From positions 48,089 to 112,088 of the forward strand of contig NZ_MQTZ01000050.1 in NCBI RefSeq assembly GCF_001939115.1: a stretch of 64,000 nt of DNA, written 5' to 3'. How positions within the stretch are numbered: the stretch's first letter is position 1; each line of letters starts with the position of its first letter. Source of the stretch: Leptolyngbya sp. 'hensonii' (lineage in GTDB: Bacteria > Cyanobacteriota > Cyanobacteriia > GCF-001939115). Both the position numbers and the translations under genes were made by a program. Below the pieces are notes generated by a model, which saw only the letters and a list, made by a program, of their open reading frames with translations, made no database searches and was not told the origin of the DNA. Shown here piece by piece: positions 55,685-64,000 of the stretch.

Positions 55685-56206
55685 ATGTCCTGGGGCGCTC
55701 TTCTGCAACCTGATCTGGTTTTAAGCGGTTCTATTCTGCATCTCACCCCTGCCATGCTGGAAAAGCATTGTTTGAAAGGGCTGATTCTGGATGTGGATGA
55801 AACCCTGGTCCCCTTTCGATCGGCCCTGGCTTCCGCTGAGTTACTTCAGTGGGCTGAGCAAATTAAACCGGTTGCTTCCCTGTGCCTGCTGAGCAACAAT
55901 CTGAGTGAGAGCAGGATTAGAGGGATTGCCCAATCCCTGCAAATCCCCTACATTTTTGGAGCCAGAAAACCCTCCCGGCGTAAACTCAGACAAGCCGTCA
56001 CAACCTTAGGCTTACCGGTTGAGCATATTGCTATGGTGGGGGATCGTCTCTTTACAGATGTGCTGGCAGGCAATCGGCTCGGTATGTTCACGATTCTGGT
56101 TGAACCCATGACCCTGCCCAATCAGACGGCTCGTCGCTATCCCATCCGAACCATTGAAATTTGGCTGTCGCGGGCTTTAGGGGCTTCCCTTTCCATTGGG
56201 AAGTAA
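55685..56206 (+). CDS. YqeG family HAD IIIA-type phosphatase
   Basis: This 173-residue HAD hydrolase has motif I LILDVDETLVPF (the nucleophile Asp and DxDET, about residues 35-46), motif II CLLSNN, motif III with KPSRRKLRQA, and motif IV MVGDRLFTDVLAGNRLGM. The family hydrolyses phosphate monoesters; plastid relatives act as phosphatidylglycerophosphate phosphatase. The frame stays open upstream to 55418 inside mltG; 55685 is preferred because homology begins there. Confidence 0.87.
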   Translation: MSWGALLQPDLVLSGSILHLTPAMLEKHCLKGLILDVDETLVPFRSALASAELLQWAEQIKPVASLCLLSNNLSESRIRGIAQSLQIPYIFGARKPSRRKLRQAVTTLGLPVEHIAMVGDRLFTDVLAGNRLGMFTILVEPMTLPNQTARRYPIRTIEIWLSRALGASLSIGK

Positions 56207-56305
56207 CCCGTTACAGAAATAGTCATGAACTATAAAAATCGGATGAATTTTACAGTCAGAGGTTGGTCTTCCGTCACTGGGGTTCCAACGCCTTAAAATT
56301 TTTAT

Positions 56306-57421
56306 ATGTCGCAAACTCTGGTTGTTAAAATTGGGACTTCCAGCCTGACGGCCCCAGAAGCAGGAGATCTGGCCCTTTCTACGATCGCTGCACTGGTTGA
56401 GAGCCTAACCCATCTACGCCGTCAGGGCCATCAAGTCGTCCTAGTATCTTCAGGGGCCGTTGGTGTGGGATGTGCCCGCTTAAAGCTGGCTGAACGACCC
56501 CGTTCAATTGCACTGAAGCAGGCTGTAGCCGCTGTAGGGCAGGGGCGGCTGATCCGCGTCTATGATGACCTGTTTACCTCTTTACAACAGCCGATTGCCC
56601 AGGTTTTGCTGACCCGCAGCGACCTGGTGCAACGCAGTCAGTATGTCAATGTCTACAACACCTTGCGTGAGTTGTTGCAGCTTGGTGTCATCCCCGTCAT
56701 TAATGAAAACGATACGGTGGCTGTGGATGAGCTAAAATTTGGGGATAATGATACGCTCTCGGCTCTGGTGGCCAGCCTGATAGAGGCGGATTGGTTATTT
56801 TTGTTAACCGATGTCGATCGGCTGTATTCCGCTGATCCCCGAACCAATCAGGATGCTCAACCCATTCAACTGGTGCAACACATAGACCAACTAGAGGCAT
56901 TGCAAGTGAGCACGGGGAGTGCTGGCTCTGCCTGGGGCACGGGCGGCATGGTAACGAAGATAGCTGCAGCACGCATTGCCACAGCAGCCGGGGTGCGCAC
57001 TGTGATCACGGAAGGACGATATCCCCGCAACCTGGAGAAAATCCTGGCTGGAGAGATGATTGGGACCCATTTTGAGCCCCAACTCCGCCCCTTCAATGCT
57101 CGACGCCGCTGGATTGCCCATGGCCTAATTCCAGTGGGCAAACTGTATCTGGATGACGGGGCCGTAGAGGCCATCCGTTCTGCTGGCAAATCCCTGCTGG
57201 CTGCAGGGATTATCCAAATAGAAGGGGTATTTCAAAGCCAGGATGCCGTTCAACTCTGTGATGCCACGGGTCGAGAATTTGCCCGGGGAATTGTGAACTA
57301 TAGCAGTGCAGAACTGCATCAGATCCAGGGAAAACATTCGGATGCGATCTCTGGGATTTTGGGCTACGCCGGGGCTGAAACCGTCATTCATCGAGACAAT
57401 CTGGCCCTGAGTGGCAGTTAA
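56306..57421 (+). CDS. proB: Glutamate 5-kinase
   Basis: This 371-residue enzyme has an amino acid kinase domain ([32 protein letters not shown] [27 protein letters not shown]) and a C-terminal PUA domain (about residues 278-370, [11 protein letters not shown] ... ARGIVNYSS). It phosphorylates glutamate in the first step of proline synthesis and is feedback-inhibited by proline. proA is not in the window. The ATG is at 56306 with no strong Shine-Dalgarno. Confidence 0.95.
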   Translation: MSQTLVVKIGTSSLTAPEAGDLALSTIAALVESLTHLRRQGHQVVLVSSGAVGVGCARLKLAERPRSIALKQAVAAVGQGRLIRVYDDLFTSLQQPIAQVLLTRSDLVQRSQYVNVYNTLRELLQLGVIPVINENDTVAVDELKFGDNDTLSALVASLIEADWLFLLTDVDRLYSADPRTNQDAQPIQLVQHIDQLEALQVSTGSAGSAWGTGGMVTKIAAARIATAAGVRTVITEGRYPRNLEKILAGEMIGTHFEPQLRPFNARRRWIAHGLIPVGKLYLDDGAVEAIRSAGKSLLAAGIIQIEGVFQSQDAVQLCDATGREFARGIVNYSSAELHQIQGKHSDAISGILGYAGAETVIHRDNLALSGS

Positions 57422-57634
57422 GTCTACCTCTCCATCAAGGATCTCCCAGAACTCCGCCATCTCTAGTAGATCTGGGGCAGATTTGCAGCCAGGGGTCGGA
57501 TAATTTTTCTGGTGTTGATTTCTATCGGTTCATCCCAGCGGGGATCTGAGAGTCCTGCGATTCTATGGGACAGAGCACGATAAACTGTTGAAGCTGACTT
57601 GCTCAGTCCCCCATGATGATTTAGACAATTGGCA

Positions 57635-59782
57635 ATGGCAACGTTTCTCCTGGAAGTAGGTACGGAAGAGTTACCGGCAAGTTTTGTTGATGAAGCCCTG
57701 ACCCAATGGCGATCGCGCATTCCCCAGGTGCTGGCAGAAAATTACCTGACCCCGACGGCGATCGACTTCTATGGCACTCCCCGCCGCTTAGCCGTTGTGA
57801 TTCAGGGACTACCGGAAGTTCAGCCCGATCGGGAAGAGGAGGTCAAGGGACCGCCCGCCCAGGCTGCCTTTAAAGACGGCAAGCCCACCAAGGCTGCCGA
57901 AGGATTTGCCCAGAAGCAGGGGGTGAACCTCTCTGCCTTAGAGATCCGGCCTACAGAGAAGGGCGAGTTTGTCTTCGTGCAGAAAACGGTGCTGGGGCGT
58001 CCGGTGGCTGAGATGCTGGCGGAACAGGTGCCCGCCTGGATTACCGGCCTGGAGGGCAAACGGCTGGCCCGCTGGGGGGATGGAGATCTGCGCTTTTCCC
58101 GCCCGATTCGCTGGCTCATTACCCTTCTGGATGAAACGGTGCTGCCCGTGCAGATGGGAAATGGTAGTGAGACGCTGAGGAGTGATCGGCTCTCCCAGGG
58201 GCATCGCGTCCTGCATCCGGAGCCAATCGCGATCGCCCATGCCGATGCGTATCTGGAAACGCTGCGATCGGCCTTTGTTGAACCCGATCCAGAGCAACGG
58301 CGCAGGCTGATTTTGGAACAGGTGCAAGCGGCAGCCGAACAACTGCAAGGCCAAGCAGCCATTGCTCCGGGCTTACTGCAGGAAGTGATTAACCTGGTGG
58401 AATGGCCCACAGCCGTTGTCGGTCAGTTTGATGCCGAATATCTGGAACTGCCCTCGGAAGTCACCATTACGGTGATGGAAAGCCATCAGCGCTATTTCCC
58501 GGTGTTGGACCCAGTAAATGCTCAACAGCTACTCCCCAACTTCATCACCATCTCAAATGGAGACCCGGCCAAGTCCACCATTATTGCTGCCGGGAATGAG
58601 CGGGTGATTCGGGCCAGGTTGGCGGATGGTAAGTTTTTCTTCAAGGCCGATCGGGCCTTATCCCTGGAAGCCTATGTGCCTCGACTGGAAACCGTGACCT
58701 TCCAGCAAGACCTGGGCACCATGCGGGCCAAGGTGGAGCGGGTGCAACAGATTGCAGATCGGATCGCGGACCAGCTCCAGGTAACGGCAGACGATCGGGT
58801 CCAGATCCAGCGCACGACCCTGCTCTGCAAAGCCGATCTGGTGACCCAGATGGTGGGGGAGTTCCCAGAATTGCAGGGGGTGATGGGCCAGAAATATGCT
58901 GTCGCTGCCGGAGAACCAGAAGCCGTTGCCACAGGAATTTTTGAACATTATCTGCCTAAAGGTGCTGGGGATGCCCTACCCCAGACCTTGACAGGCCAAG
59001 TCACCGGGCTGGCCGATCGTCTGGATACTCTGGTGGGTATTTTCAGTCTGGGCATGATTCCCTCCGGTTCCTCCGATCCCTTTGCCCTGCGGCGGGCCGC
59101 CACGGCGATCGTCAACATCATCTGGGCAGCGAATCTGCCCCTGAATTTGCAGCACCTTCTGGAGACCACGGCGGCAGATGCAGGAGCCCTGCGTCCCAAA
59201 ATCGATACGGCTAGCCTGTTGCAGCAATTGAAAGATTTCTTCCTGCAGCGGATTCGCACCCTGCTCCAGGAAGGTGGTATTGATTATGATCTGGTGAATG
59301 CCGTTCTGGGAGAAAACGATCCAGAATACACGGAACGGGCCTTGCAGGATTTGCTGGATGTCCGCGATCGAGCCCATTTCCTGCAGCAGATTCGCACGAA
59401 TGGGCTGCTGGCCCAGATCTATGAAACGGTGAATCGTTCTTCCCGGTTGGCGGTCGAGGGTAAACTGGATACGACACAGCTTGACCCCCAGGCGATTATT
59501 CAACTTGACTTGTTTAAACAACCCTCCGAGTCGGCCTTCTATCAGGCTCTGATCAGTCTGGTGCCCCAGACTCAGGCAGCCCAGCAGGCCAGAGATTATC
59601 AGAAGTTGATTGATGCCTTGGCTCAGATTACTCCCACCGTTAGCGCCTTCTTCGATGGTCCCCAGAGCGTATTGGTCATGGACCCAGATCTGGAGGTGCG
59701 CCAAAATCGGCTTTATTTATTGAGCCTCCTACGGAACCATGCGCGGGTGCTGGCGGATTTCGGGGCGATCGTGAAGGGATAA
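57635..59782 (+). CDS. glyS: Glycyl-tRNA synthetase beta subunit
   Basis: This 715-residue subunit begins [15 protein letters not shown], as usual in the family; a TTG six bases earlier is less likely. Family blocks include [64 protein letters not shown] and the C-terminal anticodon-binding-like part (about residues 600-700). It pairs with GlyQ, encoded elsewhere, to form the alpha2beta2 synthetase. The gap from proB is 213 bases. Confidence 0.96.
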   Translation: MATFLLEVGTEELPASFVDEALTQWRSRIPQVLAENYLTPTAIDFYGTPRRLAVVIQGLPEVQPDREEEVKGPPAQAAFKDGKPTKAAEGFAQKQGVNLSALEIRPTEKGEFVFVQKTVLGRPVAEMLAEQVPAWITGLEGKRLARWGDGDLRFSRPIRWLITLLDETVLPVQMGNGSETLRSDRLSQGHRVLHPEPIAIAHADAYLETLRSAFVEPDPEQRRRLILEQVQAAAEQLQGQAAIAPGLLQEVINLVEWPTAVVGQFDAEYLELPSEVTITVMESHQRYFPVLDPVNAQQLLPNFITISNGDPAKSTIIAAGNERVIRARLADGKFFFKADRALSLEAYVPRLETVTFQQDLGTMRAKVERVQQIADRIADQLQVTADDRVQIQRTTLLCKADLVTQMVGEFPELQGVMGQKYAVAAGEPEAVATGIFEHYLPKGAGDALPQTLTGQVTGLADRLDTLVGIFSLGMIPSGSSDPFALRRAATAIVNIIWAANLPLNLQHLLETTAADAGALRPKIDTASLLQQLKDFFLQRIRTLLQEGGIDYDLVNAVLGENDPEYTERALQDLLDVRDRAHFLQQIRTNGLLAQIYETVNRSSRLAVEGKLDTTQLDPQAIIQLDLFKQPSESAFYQALISLVPQTQAAQQARDYQKLIDALAQITPTVSAFFDGPQSVLVMDPDLEVRQNRLYLLSLLRNHARVLADFGAIVKG

Positions 59783-59803
59783 ACCAGGGGATAAACGACC
59801 GGC

Positions 59804-61183
59804 ATGGGTGACAGAAAAAACGCATACGTGATTGGGCTAGGGAAATCAGGGATTTCTGCTGCCAGACTGCTGCAACGGGATGGCTGGCAGGTGACGATCG
59901 GGGATAGTAAGACCTCGGCAAGCATGCAGCAACAGCAGCAGGAACTGGCCACAGAAGGGATTGGGGTTCAACTGGAAGACACTTTCGATCGGCAAACCGT
60001 CTCGACTCGCCATCTCCAATCAACAGATCTGGTGGTGGTGAGTCCCGGTGTTCCCTGGGATATTCCAGGGTTGTTGCAGGCGCGAGAATTGGGCCTGGAG
60101 ACGATCGGCGAAATCGAACTGGCCTGGAGATATCTGCGCCATCGTCCCTGGGTCGGCATTACGGGCACGAACGGCAAAACCACCACCACAGCCCTGATCG
60201 CCGCCATCTTTCAGGCTGCTGGCTTCCGAGCGCCCGCCTGCGGTAACATTGGCCTGCCCGCCTGCGACCTGGGCCTCTCTGAGCCCCTACCCCACTGGGT
60301 CATCGCCGAATTGAGCAGCTACCAGATCGAATCCTCGGCCTCAGTTGCGCCCCGGATTGGCGTCTGGACGACGTTTACCCCTGATCATCTGAGTCGTCAC
60401 AAAACCCTGGAGCGATACTACAACATCAAGGCTCATCTGCTGCGGCAATCGCAACAACAGGTCTTCAATGGGGATGATCCCTATCTGCGTCAGGCGGGGC
60501 TGACGCAGTGGCCGGATGCCTGCTGGACCAGCGTTACCGGAAAGGCGAATCTCCTGGGTGATCCGAACTACGGGGTTTACATCGAAGAGGGTTGGGTCGT
60601 TGCATTGGGCGATCGCATTCTCCCGGCAGACGCCCTGAATATGCCCGGTGCTCACAATCTCCAGAATCTTTTGATGGCAGTGGCGACAGCCCGCTTGGCT
60701 GGAATCGAAACAGATGCGATCCTCGAGGCAATCTCCACCTTTCCCGGTGTGCCCCATCGCCTGGAGCGCATCTGCACCGTTCAGGGGGTGGACTACATCA
60801 ATGACAGCAAGGCTACCAACTATGATGCCGCCCAGGTGGGGTTGGCCTCAGTCGAGAGTCCGGCGATTCTGATTGCTGGGGGGGAAGCCAAACAGGGAGA
60901 AGACGCAGCATGGTTGCAGACGATTCGAGATCGAGCCGCAGCCGTGCTGTTGATTGGCAGCTCAACTCCAGCCTTTGCCCAACGCTTGCAGGAGGTGGGC
61001 TACGCCACCTATGAAGCCGTGGAGACGATGGAACGGGCGGTGCCCCGATCGGCTGAACTAGCCGCCCAATTGGGAGCCAGCGTAGTCCTGCTTTCCCCGG
61101 CCTGCGCCAGCTTTGACCAGTATCAAAACTTCGAGCAGCGCGGCGACCATTTCCGGCAGCTTTGTCTAGATTTATTGCAGTAG
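59804..61183 (+). CDS. murD: UDP-N-acetylmuramoyl-L-alanine--D-glutamate ligase MurD
   Basis: This 459-residue ATP-dependent ligase has an N-terminal Rossmann-like domain ([15 protein letters not shown]), the central ATPase with [14 protein letters not shown] (P-loop at about residues 119-130), [22 protein letters not shown], and the C-terminal domain with [15 protein letters not shown] and [17 protein letters not shown]. It adds D-glutamate to UDP-MurNAc-L-alanine in peptidoglycan synthesis in the cytoplasm. It starts 21 bases after glyS. Confidence 0.96.
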   Translation: MGDRKNAYVIGLGKSGISAARLLQRDGWQVTIGDSKTSASMQQQQQELATEGIGVQLEDTFDRQTVSTRHLQSTDLVVVSPGVPWDIPGLLQARELGLETIGEIELAWRYLRHRPWVGITGTNGKTTTTALIAAIFQAAGFRAPACGNIGLPACDLGLSEPLPHWVIAELSSYQIESSASVAPRIGVWTTFTPDHLSRHKTLERYYNIKAHLLRQSQQQVFNGDDPYLRQAGLTQWPDACWTSVTGKANLLGDPNYGVYIEEGWVVALGDRILPADALNMPGAHNLQNLLMAVATARLAGIETDAILEAISTFPGVPHRLERICTVQGVDYINDSKATNYDAAQVGLASVESPAILIAGGEAKQGEDAAWLQTIRDRAAAVLLIGSSTPAFAQRLQEVGYATYEAVETMERAVPRSAELAAQLGASVVLLSPACASFDQYQNFEQRGDHFRQLCLDLLQ

Positions 61184-61340
61184 CCAGGAGAAGCGCATCC
61201 CAAGTTCTTGCCTGCAATTGCCATTGTCGTTTAAGCAGGTGAACTGTAGGGCTGGGGTAGATTGAGGGACTTGCCTAGTCGCTATAATGCGAGTACTTCG
61301 AGCAAATGGGATAGGCAACCATCCCCTAGAGGATTGACCG

Positions 61341-61988
61341 ATGACCACTGTGATTGCTACACCCATCAGTCAAATTAAGTTGGCCCCTGGTAGTGCAATC
61401 AGTATTTTGGGGCTGACCTGGAAGACCTATGAAGCGTTACTTCAGGAACTGGGGAACGATCGCCTGACTCGACTTGCCTATGATCAGGGCATGTTGGAAA
61501 TTAGAATGCCGGGAGAACTCCACGAAATTATCAACCGACTGCTGGCAAAAATCATCACGATGCTGGCGATGGAATTAGGCATGGAAGCCAATGACTTTGG
61601 CTCTACTACCCTGAATCGCGAGAGTCTTGATCGGGGCATTGAACCCGATAGTTGTTTCTACATCCAGAATGCGGAACCGGGGCAGGGACTGGAAACCAAG
61701 GGGACTGAAAGCCTTGCTCCCGACTTAGTATTGGAGGTGGACATTGCCAATTCCTCCGCTAATAAGCTGGCGATTTATAAAGCGATCGGAGTGCCTGAAA
61801 TCTGGTTGTTCTCCCGAAATGGGCTCAAAATCTGGGTACTTCAAACTGGGCAGTATCTTGAAGCGGATCGCAGTCGATCGTTTCCGCTGGTTTCTGCTCA
61901 ACAGCTCAACCATTGGCTTGAACTACGGAGAACCGAAACGGATTTGACCGTGTTACGGGAGGTTCAGCGGTTCTGTAAAGCACGATAA
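61341..61988 (+). CDS. Uma2 family (DUF820) endonuclease-like protein
   Basis: This 215-residue PD-(D/E)XK-fold protein has the core APDLVLEVDIANSS (catalytic Asp/Glu) followed by KLAIYKAIGVPEIWLFS, and an N-terminal DQGMLEIRMPGELHEIINR. Uma2 proteins are strongly multiplied in cyanobacteria; their biological role is unknown. AGAGGA lies 8 bases before the ATG. The next gene begins 22 bases after its stop. Confidence 0.85.
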   Translation: MTTVIATPISQIKLAPGSAISILGLTWKTYEALLQELGNDRLTRLAYDQGMLEIRMPGELHEIINRLLAKIITMLAMELGMEANDFGSTTLNRESLDRGIEPDSCFYIQNAEPGQGLETKGTESLAPDLVLEVDIANSSANKLAIYKAIGVPEIWLFSRNGLKIWVLQTGQYLEADRSRSFPLVSAQQLNHWLELRRTETDLTVLREVQRFCKAR

Positions 61989-62010
61989 AAGGAGCTACAG
62001 GAGCAAGATT

Positions 62011-62691
62011 GTGGTTCGCAAGCAATCGAAAGGAACCTGTCTCTACTGCGGTAAGGAGCTTTCCAAGGCTGGCATCACCAAACATTTGGCCACCTGCCCT
62101 CAGCGCCAGACCGCGATCGCGGCTGCCGAGGGCAAAAAAGGCAGTAGCGAAGCCCTCTATCACCTGCGAGTGCAGGATGCCGATCGCAGTGAATTCTGGC
62201 TCGACCTCGAAATGCGTGGCTCCAAAGCCTTAAAAGACCTGGATGACTACTTGCGGGCGATCTGGCTAGAATGCTGCGGGCATATGAGTCAGTTTTCTCT
62301 GGGGGGTGGATTTGCGAGAGAAGTAGGCAAGCGGCGAAAAATCAGCGACATTTTCACCCCTGGTGTTGAACTCACCCATATTTATGATTTTGGTACCTCA
62401 TCAGAAACGATCGTCAAATGTGCTGGGGTGCGGGAAGGGAAGCCACTGACAACAAAAGCGATCGTCCTGATGGCTCGCAACAGCATGCCAGAGTATCCCT
62501 GCATCACCTGTGGCAAACCGGCAACTCACCTCTGTATGGAGTGCCTGATTGAAGACCAGACTGAAGGAACGTTATGTGACGAGCATACCCAAGATCATCC
62601 CCATGACGATTACGGAGAACCCATACCGCTGGTCAACTCCCCCCGGATGGGAATGTGTGGCTATGGTGGTCCCGCTGAACCGCCATACTAA
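62011..62691 (+). CDS. Zinc-finger/pRiA4b ORF-3-like protein
   Basis: This 226-residue protein starts with GTG after ACAGGAG. An N-terminal CCHC-like finger (CLYCGKELSKAGITKHLATC, about residues 10-29) is followed by a pRiA4b ORF-3-like domain (YHLRVQDADRSEFWLDLEM; LDDYLRAIWLECCGHMSQF; THIYDFGTSSET; about 48-140). A C-terminal cysteine/histidine cluster (CITCG, CMEC, CDEHTQDHPHDD, about 168-200) probably binds a second zinc. The middle domain occurs on plasmids and in accessory regions; its role is unknown. Confidence 0.75.
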   Translation: MVRKQSKGTCLYCGKELSKAGITKHLATCPQRQTAIAAAEGKKGSSEALYHLRVQDADRSEFWLDLEMRGSKALKDLDDYLRAIWLECCGHMSQFSLGGGFAREVGKRRKISDIFTPGVELTHIYDFGTSSETIVKCAGVREGKPLTTKAIVLMARNSMPEYPCITCGKPATHLCMECLIEDQTEGTLCDEHTQDHPHDDYGEPIPLVNSPRMGMCGYGGPAEPPY

Positions 62692-62901
62692 AGAAGATAG
62701 GCAGATTTTCCCGATTTTAAGCGAATTTAATCCAGTCGTGAGGCCCATCGCTCAAGCGTGAAAGGCAGATGGGGTATAGCTGTAGTGGCCTGCCTAAGAA
62801 ATTCTTAACTTCGAGGCTAACGACTGGATGTTCTCTGGTGCGGACTATCCGGCGATCGCATACTGAGGGCATCCAACCTGAGAACCAAGGGAGTTCCAGA
62901 G

Positions 62902-63138
62902 ATGACCCTGATATTTGCACCAGACACGATCGAGTTTTTTCCCCAGACCGGAATCGGCCAAGTTGAGCAAACCATTACTCAGCAACAGCGGGGACGGGTC
63001 AAGTTCATGGCCAGCTACTGGTTTGCCCGGTTTTACCAGCCCAGCGGTGCCATGTCGGCATGGCCAGGGACAACCGTGAGAGTGATTGGCCGAGAGGGAC
63101 TGACCCTTCTAGTGGCTCCGATCGATGAAGCTTTTTAA
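62902..63138 (+). CDS. Small NfeD-like (OB-fold) protein
   Basis: This 78-residue protein has a beta-rich pattern with GRVKFMASYWFARF and WPGTTVRVIGREGLTLLVAP, resembling the soluble OB-fold domain of NfeD proteins but without the membrane or protease part. GGGAG lies about 8 bases before the ATG. The partner is unknown. A gap of 210 bases upstream holds nothing I recognise. Confidence 0.55.
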   Translation: MTLIFAPDTIEFFPQTGIGQVEQTITQQQRGRVKFMASYWFARFYQPSGAMSAWPGTTVRVIGREGLTLLVAPIDEAF

Positions 63139-63150
63139 GCCAGTAGTCTT

Positions 63151-63441
63151 TTATTTGATCGGTAACGATTGGGTTTGTATTGTAGAAATACTAGATAGTT
63201 TGAGATCATTCGTGAACAAGAGTGCGTTGAGAGACTGAGCCGTCGCTGAAACAATCGCATCCGGTAACTTCAGGCGATGTTGTTTGCGAAGCGCGATCGC
63301 CATATTTTTAATCGACTCATCAATACCAACAATCAGCAGTTGAGAGAGGAAGTTTCGGATGTGCTGCTCTTCTGCTTGGCTGAGACTAGGGTAAGAAAGC
63401 AGTTCCATTTCAGTGATGATAGAGACATGGTACGAGTGCAT
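63151..63441 (-). pseudogene. PIN-domain (VapC-like) toxin remnant, 5' end lost
   Basis: The remaining frame encodes HVSIITEMELLSYPSL, an internal strand and helix of a PIN domain, then KLPDAIVSATAQSLNALLFTND, the last acidic motif. The N-terminal part with the first catalytic Asp (normally LLDTNxxI) is missing. The break falls next to the transposase gene, at about 63435-63441, so insertion of the element removed or displaced the 5' end. No VapB-like antitoxin is seen in the window; it may lie beyond the element. Confidence 0.7.
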
Positions 63442-64000
63442 CCCAGTTTTGTAAGACTCATTTTGAGAATTGACCATTCAGGTAAGCACAGCGCTGCTTG
63501 AGTACTTGTGGTACGTTGTTCTTTTCCCACTGTGCTCCCGATATCTTGATGCGCTGCCCGATTTGTTTGACCGTCGATTCAATCGCACCAGAACCAATGG
63601 AGATGCCTTCGGCTTGATAATAGCCGTAGTTGACAATCCGCTGTCGATGCTTACTGAGGTAGCCAATGAAAGTCGCAACCCGCTCGTGTTTCCAATCGTC
63701 AAACTGGGCGATTGCCCCCTCGATATCGCCCTGCCACAAGCAAGCTTCTACCGCCCCTAAGCGTTGCTGTGACCCTCCAACCTTGCCCAAATTCTCAACC
63801 AGGTGATACCAATCCAAGATCTCCCGTCTTTGGGTCGAGGGGCCAATTTGGGTATAAATATTCCAGATGCCATCATGCCCATCTCCCAGGCAGGTGAGCG
63901 GGTCAGACAGCGCCTGATTATTGACCCAGTGGGTCAATTGCTCGTTGTCCTGGAAAAAAGCAGCAACGCAACACTCATGCAGATTCACCCCCTTGTAATC
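63435..64000 (-). mobile_element. ISKra4-type insertion sequence, one end only
   Basis: The element enters from the right edge. Its inner boundary is estimated near GAGTGCATCCCAGTTTTG (63435-63452), between the transposase stop and the PIN sequence. The exact end, terminal repeats and target duplication cannot be checked without the other side. Confidence 0.65.
63458..64000 (-). CDS. ISKra4 family transposase, C-terminal part (runs off right edge)
   Basis: The minus-strand frame is open to the window edge; the first visible codons read DYKGVNLHECCVAAFF. About 180 residues are seen, including CLGDGHDGIWNIY, ILDWYHLVENLGKVGG, GYYQAEGISIGSGAIESTVK and QVLKQRCAYLNG. These are typical of the DDE-type transposases annotated as ISKra4 in cyanobacteria. 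The GTG at 63988 is internal, not a start. The visible part has no frameshift or stop. Confidence 0.85.
   Translation of the reverse strand, partial: DYKGVNLHECCVAAFFQDNEQLTHWVNNQALSDPLTCLGDGHDGIWNIYTQIGPSTQRREILDWYHLVENLGKVGGSQQRLGAVEACLWQGDIEGAIAQFDDWKHERVATFIGYLSKHRQRIVNYGYYQAEGISIGSGAIESTVKQIGQRIKISGAQWEKNNVPQVLKQRCAYLNGQFSK

Overview
The window is chromosomal DNA from a cyanobacterium, most likely a filamentous, Leptolyngbya-like lineage (the genus is inference). Evidence: frequent HIP1 octamers (GCGATCGC), an IsiA chlorophyll protein, a cruF-cruG carotenoid pair, cyanobacterial DUF3747 and DUF3727 proteins, a cyanobacterial pilB-pilT-pilC cluster and a grpE-dnaK-dnaJ cluster. No rRNA, tRNA, CRISPR array or prophage was seen.

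Layout. (1) 1-9595: a type I secretion locus. A large RTX-type exported nuclease, whose start lies left of the window, is followed by a PpiC-type rotamase, an ABC exporter with an N-terminal cNMP-like domain and a C39-like domain lacking its cysteine, and an HlyD adaptor. (2) 9618-12053: iron-stress locus with isiA, an alpha/beta hydrolase in the place where isiB is usually found, and an upstream region with FurA-box-like palindromes and a 28-codon frame. (3) 12054-16331: GMC oxidoreductase, DUF1622 membrane protein, a DUF5996-like protein and an exported double-VOC protein. (4) 16390-29459: exopolysaccharide locus. A leftward operon encodes Wzm/Wzt exporter parts, glycosyltransferases and an acyltransferase. 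A rightward arm encodes a Wzc-like protein with a damaged kinase motif, two exported TPR proteins and a glycosyltransferase-EAL-REC fusion. (5) 29771-36599: small unknowns, a CIA30 protein, a copper-type P-ATPase, an exported protein with a calcium-loop-like motif, a CPBP protease and a DUF3747 protein. (6) 36618-42313: leftward grpE-dnaK-dnaJ-tusA-like-rsgA. (7) 42949-47566: pilB, pilT, pilC. (8) 48351-50544: cruF-cruG. (9) 50781-61183: mostly housekeeping genes on the plus strand (CofE-like protein, GNAT, ruvX, DUF3727, mltG, yqeG, proB, glyS, murD). (10) 61341-64000: accessory edge with a Uma2 nuclease, a zinc-finger/pRiA4b-ORF-3-like protein, a small NfeD-like protein, and a PIN toxin remnant cut by an ISKra4-type transposase that runs off the right edge.

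The most interesting parts are the GT-EAL-REC fusion, whose EAL domain has lost a conserved glutamate, placed beside a Wzc-like protein with a substituted Walker lysine, and the self-contained RTX nuclease secretion locus. Together the first two suggest that polysaccharide synthesis here is controlled by ligand sensing and phosphorelay rather than by classical tyrosine autophosphorylation. This is inference.
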